A stretch of DNA of 64,000 bases from Sipunculus nudus (taxonomy: Eukaryota; Annelida; Sipuncula; Golfingiida; Sipunculidae). Below the pieces are notes generated by a model that did no database searches, was not told where the DNA came from, and worked only from the letters and a program-made list of their open reading frames with translations. The stretch lies in contig CM049312.1 of NCBI GenBank assembly GCA_026874595.1, forward strand, positions 48,985,429-49,049,428, written 5' to 3'. Position numbers and translations under genes: made by a program. Below, piece after piece: positions 34,061 through 45,380 of the stretch; within the stretch, counting starts at the first letter, position 1, and every line of letters begins with the position of its first letter.

Positions 34061-35881
34061 CCCTATTGTTTATGCCCACGGAAATCACTAAAAACGCAAA
34101 AAACACGCCCTCCCTATTTACCGTAAGCATCCTATTGTGAGTACCCGTTACCTGTCCTAAATATACGTCACGTTATTGGACACGGGAACCAGTCTAAAAA
34201 TCGGAGTGCATATTGATCACGTGGTCCTAATTGTTTTCATGACCTGGAGTTACGAAGCCCTGGGCCCACTCTGGTTGGCCCTCGTCCGCCACGTACGGAC
34301 TCCATTTATCTGTGATATGGAGTCCGACCGTCTAGCGGTGAGAGTTCACCCTGCCTAACATGGAGGGACCTGTAACATGAATTATCACTGCTTGTTGTGC
34401 GATAGAGAAACAATCTTGTATTTATATATAGAAATAAACTTTTTATGTATCAAATTAAATCGATATATCACATTTAGTGCGCCTGTAAATGTTTTTTATC
34501 CTTTGAACTGCCAGGGTTCAGTTGTTGCATGCCAACTGGACACCGCCGGAAAAGGAATCCCATTCAAATTAGGTGGGCAATCTATGCAAAAGATGAATTC
34601 AGGGGGGCTTTTCCCAGGAATGCCAGTGCCGTGCACTAGGATAGACCATATTTTCATAAGCATCCTTCCCATCATACATCGCGTGTTGTCAATGATGCTA
34701 ATTTCCTATTGGTTGTTCCAACCGAAAAGCGCCATCGGCCAGACGGAGACGAAGCAATATCTGACTTCATCCAGAGTAAGCGCCCAACCAACCAAAAGAA
34801 GTATACGCTCATCGAGCAGCTACAGGTTGCTGCGGTCAAGACCTCAGCCCTGTGCGCTCCTTAAGCATGTTCTCTGAGCCAACAGTCGCAGTGCCACGCC
34901 AAGCCAAGCAAGGAGCCATAGGGGGCGCCCTCTTCTCTCCTGGGTTGAAGTCCTTGTTAGAAAGCTACAGCACCCACAGCCACAAAGCCCGAATTAAGCA
35001 ACCCGCATTCCCTCCACCGATCCTAGCAGCGGAGACCCAGCCATGCCATTCGAGAGCCGAACTCGATCCTTGTGAACGACTTTACTTCGAGGACGCAAAG
35101 CCCTTTTACTTGCGATTTCGGTCATTTGGACCGTTTTAACCAGTTTCCCGGTTGTGCAAGTTTACAAGTTTTTTCATCATCTGCAAAGAGTAAGCGCCCA
35201 TACTTTATTAATGCTGCGCCCATACTTTATTAATGCTGATCATCCAGCAAAAGTTTTGGTCCAAACCGAGTCTTAGCATCTGTAACAATTATAATATGTG
35301 GGGTTTGTTTGGTGTCCTCACGCTTCACAAGGCATATACATGTCTGAGGGTCTGTACGGATCCGTACAAACTTAGATAGTATAGACTCTCCCCGCCAGAG
35401 GCTGCAGCGCTTGTATTGTTTACTATACATGTCAGCGCTGCAAGACTGCAGCAAGGTTGGCCCTAGCTGTTATTGCAGGAGGCCTTAAAAGAAACCTATA
35501 GTTTGATTTTTAAGTGTGTTAAGCATAATCTCCAATAAATTGACAGTATTGGTCTTTCTTTTAAATCTGTGGCCAATCAAAGACATGTTGTCCAAATGCT
35601 TGTTTGGGACTGCTTCGAGGGGTATTTTGGGCTTCACTGTATTCGGACCAGGGTGGTTAAAAAAGCTTTTAAAAGGAGATACACAAGGTCTAGTTTTACT
35701 GAAGAAACAACCAATTCTCAGGTAAAAAAAAAAAGTTAAATATCAGAATTTAGGGGCGAGTCTAGAATTCAGACTGCTGTTTGAGCCATTGAGTTTGAGT
35801 CAATGAATAAAACTTCCAAAATATCATTAAAACTAAAAAAAACCGTTAACTTACAAAGGAGTAACGTTAAACTGGATATAT
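34061..35881. other. Mixed region: dispersed repeat fragments, no recognised gene
   Basis: 34377-34877 and 34852-35139 are open frames of 166 and 95 codons with no family I recognise. The first contains CQLDTAGKGIPF and PGMPVPCTRIDHIFIS, but its composition is not clearly coding. 34740-34790 and 35160-35400 carry the repeat seen at 21245 and 28395. A 24-bp unit GCGCCCATACTTTATTAATGCT is duplicated at 35194-35242. No splice-supported exon model is offered. Confidence 0.4.
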
Positions 35882-36349
35882 TGTAAGATTTGGCATGATA
35901 GGTTGTATATTCTTGTATTTCATGTCACACTTAATGAGTTCAATGGGCTTCTCTCTCTCTCATTTGCAGCTGTTCTCAATAATAGGAATATTTTAATTAT
36001 TATTATAACTTACTGATTTTGTGAATTTAATCTTTCGTATACATTCAAACCTCTGCATTACCTTGTGACATATCACACATGTATAACAAGCCTTTGTTCC
36101 ATGGGTACTGATTGCATAATCTCCTAGTCATGGCCACTGGGTCCCGTATTTGTACAGGCCAGGTCCTAATCTGTTAATCTCATCAGGGTAAAGTGTTGAT
36201 CTCATCAGGGTGACCACTAATGGGGGGGGGGGGGGGGTCCCGTGATGTTTGGTCAGCTAAGAGCACACACAGATAGATGATATCAGGATAACGTATAATT
36301 ACACTGTATGTAGACCTTGTATATGTCAGGGTATAATCAACAAACTCTC

Positions 36350-36445
36350 ATTTCATTGGCCAGTATAGGGGGTGGAGTTCACCTCACCCATCTGACCAAT
36401 GGAATGAATGGGTGATGTTATTGGTTATATTCAAATGAGAGAGAG
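36350..36445 (+). promoter_or_regulatory. CCAAT-rich promoter-like stretch in each tandem segment
   Basis: ATTGGCCAG, GACCAATGG and TTATTGGTTATATTCAAATGAG provide three CCAAT boxes in alternating orientation within about 70 bp, ahead of the first small ORF (36469). The same stretch is at 40135-40230 and 44146-44241. Because the copies are recent duplicates, conservation says nothing. The promoter role is inferred from motif density. Confidence 0.35.
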
Positions 36446-36468
36446 AACAAAAACCATGGGATAATTAT

Positions 36469-36669
36469 GTGTGGGCAGATTTCCACTTTGGCGACTCGGC
36501 ACCTAGGACAGTTTCTGTGTATGGACATTTTTATCATATACTTAATACAAGAAGAATAAAAAATGGTTACCTAAGTTACCGAATTTGTGTGTTGTGGCTG
36601 TGTGCCACAAGTGCCACAAACTTGCTTGAACGAGAGCGTGACTGGGAGAAGTTTAGTCAAGTAATATAA
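36469..36669 (+). CDS. Small ORF, 66 aa, unknown (repeated in each segment)
   Basis: The ORF encodes MWADFHFGDSAPRTVSVYG..., ending KFSQVI. The same ORF is present at 40253-40453 and 44264-44464; the last has one Asp-to-Gly change. There is no recognised motif and no signal peptide. It lies just downstream of the CCAAT cluster and upstream of a second small ORF (36705-36809, 34 codons, starting MSDHTHRDRKTPAPTER) and of a splice-donor-like ACAGTAAGA at 36904-36912. It may simply be exonic sequence of a non-coding host transcript. No function can be assigned. Confidence 0.25.
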   Translation: MWADFHFGDSAPRTVSVYGHFYHILNTRRIKNGYLSYRICVLWLCATSATNLLERERDWEKFSQVI

Positions 36670-37089
36670 GTTTACATTGGCGTCGCGTGCCAGGTCGAAC
36701 TAAAATGTCAGATCACACGCATAGAGATAGAAAAACTCCTGCACCAACGGAGAGAGCAGTGTTCAAGCACATGAAAGCGAACCAAAATCAAATACGCTGC
36801 CGAAACTGACGCCTCTACAATCCCTGTGGTCCTGATGTGTCCATCAAGAAACGCTAGCAGTGTCACAAGCTGTGGAGAGGACATGCAGAAACGCTCAGGA
36901 TGACAGTAAGAAGTTAAACGTCGAAGAATTTTATTTTATTAATATATATGCTTCTAAAAAAAATGTAAAACGTCTTTATATATGATTATAAAAAAAATAA
37001 TGACAGAATGTATATTTTTTTTTATTTTGTGACATTTCAATGTGTATTGTAAATAAGAAATCTATGAGCTTTTCAGTTCTCACTTTATC

Positions 37090-39020
37090 AGGTGTAATTT
37101 GATTTATGGTTGTCTTTGTATTTTGATAGTTCCCAGTCCTAAATATTAGATCGTCCTGCTGTGTGCTGCAAATTTTAAATATAGTTCTGGGTGACAGATT
37201 CACTGCATATGCCATCATGTGAGGCATAGACTTAAACTTGAAACACTATGTATACATATTCTTGAGGCAATTATTTATAGATGTACTTTAGATAAACCAA
37301 GTTATCACTTCAGAAATTAAAACGGAAATGTCTTATTTATGTATCTAGAAACATCATGTTTTGAGCTGAATGTTGTACACTGTTTATTGATTGTCCCCTG
37401 AATATTAGATCTGACTGTATGGGTGGAACAGATAAGACTAATTTCATGTTGATAGAGTCACAATGCTAAAGGGGCCAGCATAGACTTGGGCGTTCAATAC
37501 AGTGCATAGTCATGAAGCTAAACATTAAATTTTAAATTACTAGACACAAGTTCATATTGAATCACTCTTTTCATTTATAACACTTTTATTTTACATTAAG
37601 CTGAATGTTGTACACTGTTTATTGATTGTCCCCTGAATATTAGATCGGACTGTATAGGCGAACAGATAAGACTAATTTCGTGGTGATAGAGTCACAATGC
37701 TAAGGGGTTCAGCATAGACTTGGACGTTCAATCAAGTGCATAGTCATGAAGCTAAACAGTAAATTTTAAAAATCATTAGACACAAGTTCATATTGAATCA
37801 CTCTTTTCATTTTTAACATTTTTATTTTACATTAAGCTGAATGTTGTACACTGTTTATTGATTGTCCCCTGAATATTAGATCTGACTGTATGGGTTGAAC
37901 AGATAAGACTAATTTCATGTTGATAGAGTCACAATGCTAAAGGGGCCAGCATGGACTTGGACGTTCAATACAGTGCATAGTCATGAAGCTAAACATTAAA
38001 TTTTAAATTACTAGACACAAGTTCATATTGAATCACTCTTTTCATTTATAACACTTTTATTTTACATTAAGCTGAATGTTGTACACTGTTTATTGATTGT
38101 CCCCTGAATATTAGATCTGACTGTATAGGCGAACAGATAAGACTAATTTTGTGGTTATAGAGTCACAATGCTTTATAGGGAGTCGAGCATAGACTTGAGC
38201 AGTCAATACAGTGCATAGTCATAAAGCGAAACGTTAAATATTAGAACATTAGCCATAGCTGCTTGTATAACGAATCATTCTTTTTAATTATGTCACTTTT
38301 ACCCTACATTAAGCTGAATGTTGTGAACTGTTTTGGTAGTCTCCTGAATATTAGATCTGACTGTATAGGCGGGACGGGTAAGACTAATTTCATGGTGATA
38401 GGGTCACAGTGCTGAGCGTTCAAGCATAGACTCAGGCTTCATTAGACAAGGTGAACATTAAACAGAGCTTAACGAAATATTTTATTCAAAATGCTTAACC
38501 TATTAAATAACATTTATTATTTTTTGTACATTCTGAAAGGATGGATTATAATTTTACATGTGGGCTAGCCGTTTTGCACTGAATCTTGTGTACTGTTAAC
38601 TGATAGCGTAATTGTGAATAATAGACCTCACTGCTGGGGGGCAGGTAAGACTAAGTTCATTGTACGGTCTCACTGTTTAGGGGCGAAACAAAGACTGTGG
38701 CTTTCAGTGCAGTGCATTCTCACGCTGCAGGATGCAAGTTCTCTTCCGATGTAAACATGATTCTTCAGTATGTATAACTATTAAATTTACTTTATTTTTT
38801 AGCAAATTAAAAATTGCATTCCACCTTTTTTTATATAAACTGTAATTCCTGCTGTTTTGTACTAGGCTTTATGTATTGTATATTGATGTTTTCATGAACA
38901 TTAGATCTTACTGGTGGAAGGTACAGATGAGACTAACTTCATGTACGAGTCTGATTGCTGATGTATACAGCAAAGACTGGCTTTCAATGTAAATCATAAG
39001 ATTTGGCAAGGTGCATGTAT
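37090..39020 (+). ncRNA. Array of eight tandem units with a conserved paired core, copy 1 (candidate structured RNA)
   Basis: Unit anchors (TTAGATCnnACTG or variants) are at 37146, 37405, 37640, 37876, 38111, 38351, 38621 and 38901. The central five are about 90-95% alike and the outer three are strongly diverged. Units 2-8 keep AGACTAAnTTCAT, then AGTC or GTCT, then a short hairpin, then AGACT. The hairpin stem changes by compensation: ATGCC/GGCAT in unit 1, ATGCT/AGCAT in units 2-5, TGTTT/AAACA in unit 7, TTGCTG/CAGCAA in unit 8, with loops of 7-13 nt. The array lies between a donor-like site (36906) and an acceptor-like site (39172), so it would be intronic if that transcript exists. No known RNA family is recognised: there are no convincing C/D boxes, H/ACA or tRNA fold. 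Transcription is not shown by sequence. Confidence 0.5.
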
Positions 39021-39085
39021 AAGCAAGTTGGAAATAAGTTTGACTAAAATTTTCTTTAATTACAATTGGTTTAACCATGTCATTG

Positions 39086-39088
<3 letters not shown>

Positions 39089-39138
<50 letters not shown>
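39089..39138. repeat. (TA)n microsatellite
   Basis: A pure TA run of about 50 bp. The counterpart is at 43105-43155 in copy 2. Confidence 0.95.
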
Positions 39139-39142
<4 letters not shown>

Positions 39143-39182
39143 TTGTAGTGTATTATATTGTGTGTGTATCAGCACCACTGCA

Positions 39183-39380
39183 ATGGACTTACGAAGGAGG
39201 AAATTTTCTGGAAAAATATTTAATTATACGAGGCCCAGACCGAGGGCAAGGGTATTCTGCACTGTGGAGGGAAGCAGGCAGGGAAATGAAAGCGAGGAAG
39301 CACCTCTGGGGACTAAGACCACAATAATGTCTCCCCAGAGGGTGAGATGCTCGGGTTTCCACATGCTATACGGTCAATGA
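39183..39380 (+). CDS. Small basic ORF, 65 aa, unknown (repeated in copy 2)
   Basis: The ATG at 39183 opens MDLRRRKFSGKIFNYTRPR, an Arg-rich start, followed by ESEEAPLGTKTT and a stop at 39378-39380. A possible acceptor (TGTGTATCAG, ends 39172) lies upstream and a possible donor (GTGAGA, 39342) interrupts it. The copy at 43201-43398 differs by one residue near the end. It is unrecognised. It could be a spliced exon flanking the structured-unit array or chance. Confidence 0.28.
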   Translation: MDLRRRKFSGKIFNYTRPRPRARVFCTVEGSRQGNESEEAPLGTKTTIMSPQRVRCSGFHMLYGQ

Positions 39381-39661
39381 ACTGATGCTAATGAATATTT
39401 AAGAAATGTGTACTATAATATCAATTTGCATATTTTTTTAATAAAAAAGACATGTTCACATAAGTTGTCATTTAGATTATTAATTTATGTACTTGTATTT
39501 TATCATGCCAAATCTTGTTCTTCTGGGATAAATGTGACAATATAAATTAGCCATTGGTATACACATATTTATATAGGTTCACATTAAGGACTTTATATAT
39601 GTATTAAAAAAAAAGAAAATCATTCTGATTTTCTTTTTTTTTATCATGGGTGGTGTGCGAG

Positions 39662-42600
39662 TGTAAGATTTGGCATGATAGGTTGTATATTCTTGTATTT
39701 CATGTCACACTTAATGAGTTCAATGGGCTTCTCTTTCTCTCATTTGCAGCTGTTCTCAATAATAGGAATATTTTAATTATTATTATAACTTACTGATTTT
39801 GTGAATTTAATCTTTCGTATACATTCAAACCTCTGCATTACCTTGTGACATATCACACATGTATAACAAGCCTTTGTTCCATGGGTACTGATTGCATAAT
39901 CTCCTAGTCATGGCCACTGGGTCCCGTATTTGTACAGGCCAGGTCCTAATCTGTTAATCTCATCAGGGTAAAGTGTTGATCTCATCAGGGTGACCACTAA
40001 TGGGGGGGGGGGGGGGGGGGGTCCCGTGATGTTTGGTCAGCTAAGAGCACACACAGATAGATGATATCAGGATAACGTATAATTACACTGTATGTAGACC
40101 TTGTATATGTCAGGGTATAATCAACAAACTCTCATTTCATTGGCCAGTATAGGGGGTGGAGTTCACCTCACCCATCTGACCAATGGAATGAATGGGTGAT
40201 GTTATTGGTTATATTCAAATGAGAGAGAGAACAAAAACCATGGGATAATTATGTGTGGGCAGATTTCCACTTTGGCGACTCGGCACCTAGGACAGTTTCT
40301 GTGTATGGACATTTTTATCATATACTTAATACAAGAAGAATAAAAAATGGTTACCTAAGTTACCGAATTTGTGTGTTGTGGCTGTGTGCCACAAGTGCCA
40401 CAAACTTGCTTGAACGAGAGCGTGACTGGGAGAAGTTTAGTCAAGTAATATAAGTTTACATTGGCGTCGCGTGCCAGGTCGAACTAAAATGTCAGATCAC
40501 ACGCATAGAGATAGAAAAACTCCTGCACCAACGGAGAGAGCAGTGTTCAAGCACATGAAAGCGAACCAAAATCAAATACGCTGCCGAAACTGACGCCTCT
40601 ACAATCCCTGTGGTCCTGATGTGTCCATCAAGAAACGCTAGCAGTGTCACAAGCTGTGGAGAGGACATGCAGAAACGCTCAGGATGACAGTAAGAAGTTA
40701 AACGTCGAAGAATTTTATTTTATTAATATATATGCTTCTAAAAAAAATGTAAAACGTCTTTATATATGATTATAAAAAAATAATGACAGAATGTATATTT
40801 TTTTTTATTTTGTGACATTTCAATGTGTATTGTAAATAAGAAATCTATGAGCTTTTCAGTTCTCACTTTATCAGGTGTAATTTGATTTATGGTTGTCTTT
40901 GTATTTTGATAGTTCCCAGTCCTAAATATTAGATCGTCCTGCTGTGTGCTGCAAATTTTAAATATAGTTCTGGGTGACAGATTCACTGCATATGCCATCA
41001 TGTGAGGCATAGACTTAAACTTGAAACACTATGTATACATATTCTTGAGGCAATTATTTATAGATGTACTTTAGATAAACCAAGTTATCACTTCAGAAAT
41101 TAAAACGGAAATGTCTTATTTATGTATCTAGAAACATCATGTTTTGAGCTGAATGTTGTACACTGTTTATTGATTGTCCCCTGAATATTAGATCTGACTG
41201 TATGGGTGGAACAGATAAGACTAATTTCATGTTGATAGAGTCACAATGCTAAGGGGTTCAGCATAGACTTGGACGTTCAATCAAGTGCATAGTCATGAAG
41301 CTAAACAGTAAATTTTAAATCATTAGACACAAGTTCATATTGAATCACTCTTTTCATTTATAACACTTTTATTTTACATTAAGCTGAATGTTGTACACTG
41401 TTTATTGATTGTCCCCTGAATATTAGATCTGACTGTATAGGCGAACAGATAAGACTAATTTCATGTTGATAGAGTCACAATGCTAAAGGGGCCAGCATAG
41501 ACTTGGACGTTCAATACAGTGCATAGTCATGAAGCTAAACATTAAATTTTAAATTACTAGACACAAGTTCATATTGAATCACTCTTTTCATTTATAACAC
41601 TTTTATTTTACATTAAGCTGAATGTTGTACACTGTTTATTGATTGTCCCCTGAATATTAGATCTGACTGTATAGGCTAACAGATAAGACTAATTTCGTGG
41701 TGATAGAGTCACAATGCTAAGGGGTTCAGCATAGACTTGGACGTTCAATCAAGTGCATAGTCATGAAGCTAAACAGTAAATTTTAAAAATCATTAGACAC
41801 AAGTTCATATTGAATCACTCTTTTCTTTATAACATTTTTATTTTACATTAAGCTGAATGTTGTACACTGTTTATTGATTGTCCCCTGAATATTAGATCTG
41901 ACTGTATTGGTTGAACAGATAAGACTAATTTCATGTTGATAGAGTCACAATGCTAAAGGGGCCAGCATGGACTTGGACGTTCAATACAGTGCATAGTCAT
42001 GAAGCTAAACATTAAATTTTAAATTACTAGACACAAGTTCATATTGAATCACTCTTTTCATTTATAAAACTTTTATTTTACATTAAGCTGAATGTTGTAC
42101 ACTGTTTATTGATTGTCCCCTGAATATTAGATCTGACTGTATAGGCGAACAGATAAGACTAATTTTGTGGTTATAGAGTCACAATGCTTTATAGGGAGTC
42201 GAGCATAGACTTGGGCAGTCAATACAGTGCATAGTCATAAAGCGAAACGTTAAATATTAGAACATTAGCCATAGCTGCTTGTATAACGAATCATTCTTTT
42301 TAATTATGTCACTTTTACCCTACATTAAGCTGAATGTTGTGAACTGTTTTGGTAGTCTCCTGAATATTAGATCTGACTGTATAGGCGGGACGGGTAAGAC
42401 TAATTTCATGGTGATAGGGTCACAGTGCTGAGCGTTCAAGCATAGACTCAGGCTTCATTAGACAAGGTGAACATTAAACAGAGCTTAACGAAATATTTTA
42501 TTCAAAATGCTTAACCTATTAAATAACATTTATTATTTTTTGTACATTCTGAAAGGATGGATTATAATTTTACATGTGGGCTAGCCGTTTTGCACTGAAT

Positions 42601-43099
42601 CTTGTGTACTGTTAACTGATAGCGTAATTGTGAATAATAGATCTCACTGCTGGGGGACAGGTAAGACTAAGTTCATTGTACGGTCTCACTGTTTAGGGGC
42701 GAAACAAAGACTGTGGCTTTCAGTGCAGTGCATTCTCACGCTGCAGGATGCAAGTTCTCTTCCGATGTAAACATGATTCTTCAGTATGTATAACTATTAA
42801 ATTTACTTTATTTTTTAGCAAATTAAAAATTGAATTCCACCTTTTTTTATATAAACTGTAATTCCTGCTGTTTTGTACTAGGCTTTATGTATTGTATATT
42901 GATGTTTTCATGAACATTAGATCTTACTGGTGGAAGGTACAGATGAGACTAACTTCATGTACGAGTCTGATTGCTGATGTATACAGCAAAGACTGGCTTT
43001 CAATGTAAATCATAAGATTTGGCAAGGTGCATGTATAAGCAAGTTGGAAATAAGTTTGACTAAAATTTTCTTTAATTACAATTGGTTTAACCATGTCAT

Positions 43100-43157
<58 letters not shown>

Positions 43158-43678
43158 GAGTTGTAGTGTATTATATTGTGTGTGTATCAGCACCACTGCA
43201 ATGGACTTACGAAGGAGGAAATTTTCTGGAAAAATATTTAATTATACGAGGCCCAGACCGAGGGCAAGGGTATTCTGCACTGTGGAGGGAAGCAGGCAGG
43301 GAAATGAAAGCGAGGAAGCACCTCTGGGGACTAAGACCACAATAATGTCTCCCCAGAGGGTGAGATGCTCGGGCATCCACATGCTATACGGTCAATGAAC
43401 TGATGCTAATGAATATTTAAGAAATGTGTACTATAATATCAATTTGCATATTTTTTTTATAAAAAAGACATGTTCACATAAGTTGTCATTTAGATTATTA
43501 ATTTATGTACTTGTATTTTATCATGCCAAATCTTGTTCTTCTGGGATAAATGTGACAATATAAATTAGCCATTGGTATACACATATTTATATAGGTTCAC
43601 ATTAAGGACTTTATATATGTATTAAAAAAAAAGAAAATCATTCTGATTTTCTTTTTTTTATCATGGGTGGTGTGCGAG
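39662..43678 (+). repeat. Tandem segment copy 2 (4.02 kb)
   Basis: It repeats copy 1 from 35882 with the same internal order. The length difference of 237 bp equals one extra structured unit. Other differences are the poly(G) length (40003-40021), the (TA)n length and isolated substitutions such as GGACAG for GGGCAG near 42655. Confidence 0.93.
40873..43036 (+). ncRNA. Array of nine tandem units with the conserved paired core, copy 2
   Basis: Anchors are at 40929, 41188, 41423, 41657, 41892, 42127, 42367, 42637 and 42917. The flanking diverged units (first, and last three) match one-to-one with copy 1. The homogeneous central block has five near-identical units here against four in copy 1, so the change is internal unequal exchange or slippage. 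The same hairpin/AGACT core is present in each. Confidence 0.5.
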
Positions 43679-44468
43679 TGTAAGATTTGGCATGATAGGT
43701 TGTATATTCTTGTATTTCATGTCACACTTAATGAGTTCAATGGGCTTCTCTCTCTCATTTGCAGCTGTTCTCAATAATAGCAATATTTTAATTATTATTA
43801 TAACTTTACTGATTTTGTGAATTTAATCTTTCGTATACATTCAAACCTCTGCATTACCTTGTGACATATCACACATGTATAACAAGCCTTTGTTCCATGA
43901 TGCCTGGGTACTGATTGCATAATCTCCTAGTCATGGCCACTGGGTCCCGTATTTGTACAGGCCAGGTCCTAATCTGTTAATCTCATCAGGGTAAAGGTGT
44001 TGATCTCATCAGGGTGACCACTAATGGGGGGGTCCCGTGATGTTTGGTCAGCTAAGAGCACACACAGATAGATGATATCAGGATAACGTATAATTACACT
44101 GTATGTAGACCTTGTATATGTCAGGGTATAATCAACAAACTCTCATTTCATTGGCCAGTATAGGGGGTGGAGTTCACCTCACCCATCTGACCAATGGAAT
44201 GAATGGGTGATGTTATTGGTTATATTCAAATGAGAGAGAGAACAAAAACCATGGGATAATTATGTGTGGGCAGATTTCCACTTTGGCGGCTCGGCACCTA
44301 GGACAGTTTCTGTGTATGGACATTTTTATCATATACTTAATACAAGAAGAATAAAAAATGGTTACCTAAGTTACCGAATTTGTGTGTTGTGGCTGTGTGC
44401 CACAAGTGCCACAAACTTGCTTGAACGAGAGCGTGACTGGGAGAAGTTTAGTCAAGTAATATAAGTTT
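43679..44468 (+). repeat. Tandem segment copy 3, truncated
   Basis: It matches the first 790 bp of copies 1 and 2 through TAATATAAGTTTACA and then diverges into unrelated sequence. The poly(G) run is only 7 nt here. A small insertion (GATGCCTG near 43899) distinguishes it. It contains the CCAAT cluster and the 66-aa ORF but no structured units. Confidence 0.92.
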
Positions 44469-44834
44469 ACAATATTATTACAACGTTTCACATGTATCAG
44501 TGGTGTCTTAACGTGTCCAGAACAGCAGCCTGAATTCTAGACTCGTACCAGAATTTATTTTGAAAATTATTTAAATCGGGCCCAAACCTCAGGTGTTTTA
44601 TAGATGTTATACAGGGAAAATAAAGCCACGCGCCCCACTGGAAGTACGGCCGCGGCTATTTCGGACCCCCTCACACCCGTTCCGCCTGATACCGATAGGT
44701 GGCGCTGCAGAGCCTTACATGACTCGCTGCAGCACAGAGCGCCAAACGGGCCTCGCTTCACGTGTTCTTCACGGTTCTTCCTGGAACACAACGATTCTCC
44801 AGGTCTCCAGGAATGCCTGCTGTCAGTGCTGCGA
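44469..44834. other. CpG-richer stretch, unassigned
   Basis: 44620-44820 is GC-rich relative to its surroundings (ACGGCCGCGGC, CTGCAGCACAGAGCGCC). Three overlapping frames are open on both strands but none shows a motif. No gene is supported. Confidence 0.3.
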
Positions 44835-45380
44835 CATATTTTTATTATTATATTTTTTTTATTATTAAAACACATTTATACAGGGTAGCCCGTTCTGACA
44901 AGATTGTCTAATCTGCCACAGGGCTACACAGTTAATACAATGTAAAAAAAGTAAAATGCAATCAGAATTAATAAAAGTGACTAAGATAAAATTATGCAGC
45001 AAGATCTGGTATTAAACATGAAAATATATTAATATGACATGTAACGTAATCTACAGCAAGATTTGATATTAAACATGAATATAAAACTATTACATGCAAC
45101 GTAATATACAAGGCAATCATGAGTGTGACATAAATATGAAATATAACAGAGTATGAAATAGCATGCATTATATGACACCTATAAAGCACAGAGATTTATT
45201 ACATGATACTTTTTTAAAGACCTGTAAGGAGGAGCAGTTTCTTTGAGATTCATTTAATTTGTTCCACAAAATAGGACCTCGGCATAAAAATTATTTCTTT
45301 AAGTAGTCTGTCCGAGGTTTGGGTACGTATAATTTAGGCCTTACATATTTAATAAAAAGTTTCTCGGACGAAGACATGAA
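44835..45380 (-). pseudogene. 3' end of a minus-strand LINE (RT C-terminus plus 3' UTR)
   Basis: Reverse translation of 45380-45185 gives YVRPKLYVPKPRTDYLKK, a stop, then RGPILWNKLNESQRNCSS and LQVFKK. RGP-LWN-L and FKK blocks near the end are typical of CR1/Rex/L2-type reverse-transcriptase ORFs. One in-frame stop lies before RGPILWN. Downstream on the same strand come a GGCAGATTAGACAATCTTGTC-type 3' UTR and an AATAATAAAA-type tail at 44835-44870. It is 5'-truncated and too short and broken to have been called as an open frame. Confidence 0.65.

Larger units (their letters stand above)
35882..39661 (+). repeat. Tandem segment copy 1 (3.78 kb)
   Basis: It begins TGTAAGATTTGGCATGATAGG and runs to GGTGGTGTGCGAG, where copy 2 starts with the same words. 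Order inside: acceptor-like pyrimidine tract, poly(G) run (36222-36238), CCAAT-rich promoter-like stretch, small ORFs, eight ~235-280 bp structured units, (TA)n, and a small basic ORF. Copies are nearly identical outside the homopolymers, so the duplication is recent. Confidence 0.93.

Noticed and set aside
34377-35139. Two open frames (166 and 95 codons) as a host gene
   Set aside because: No recognised domain, overlap in different frames, and part of the sequence belongs to a dispersed repeat. Left unassigned.
37700-37760. GTTCAATAC in the tandem units as a polymerase III B box
   Set aside because: Only some units keep it (others read AGTCAATAC or GTTCAATCA) and no A box is at a constant distance. 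Pol III transcription is not supported.
37090-39020. Tandem units as hammerhead ribozymes, C/D or H/ACA snoRNAs, or classical miRNA hairpins
   Set aside because: No CUGAUGA...GAAA core, no paired C (RUGAUGA) and D (CUGA) boxes near a terminal stem, no H/ACA layout, and the conserved hairpin is too short for a pre-miRNA.
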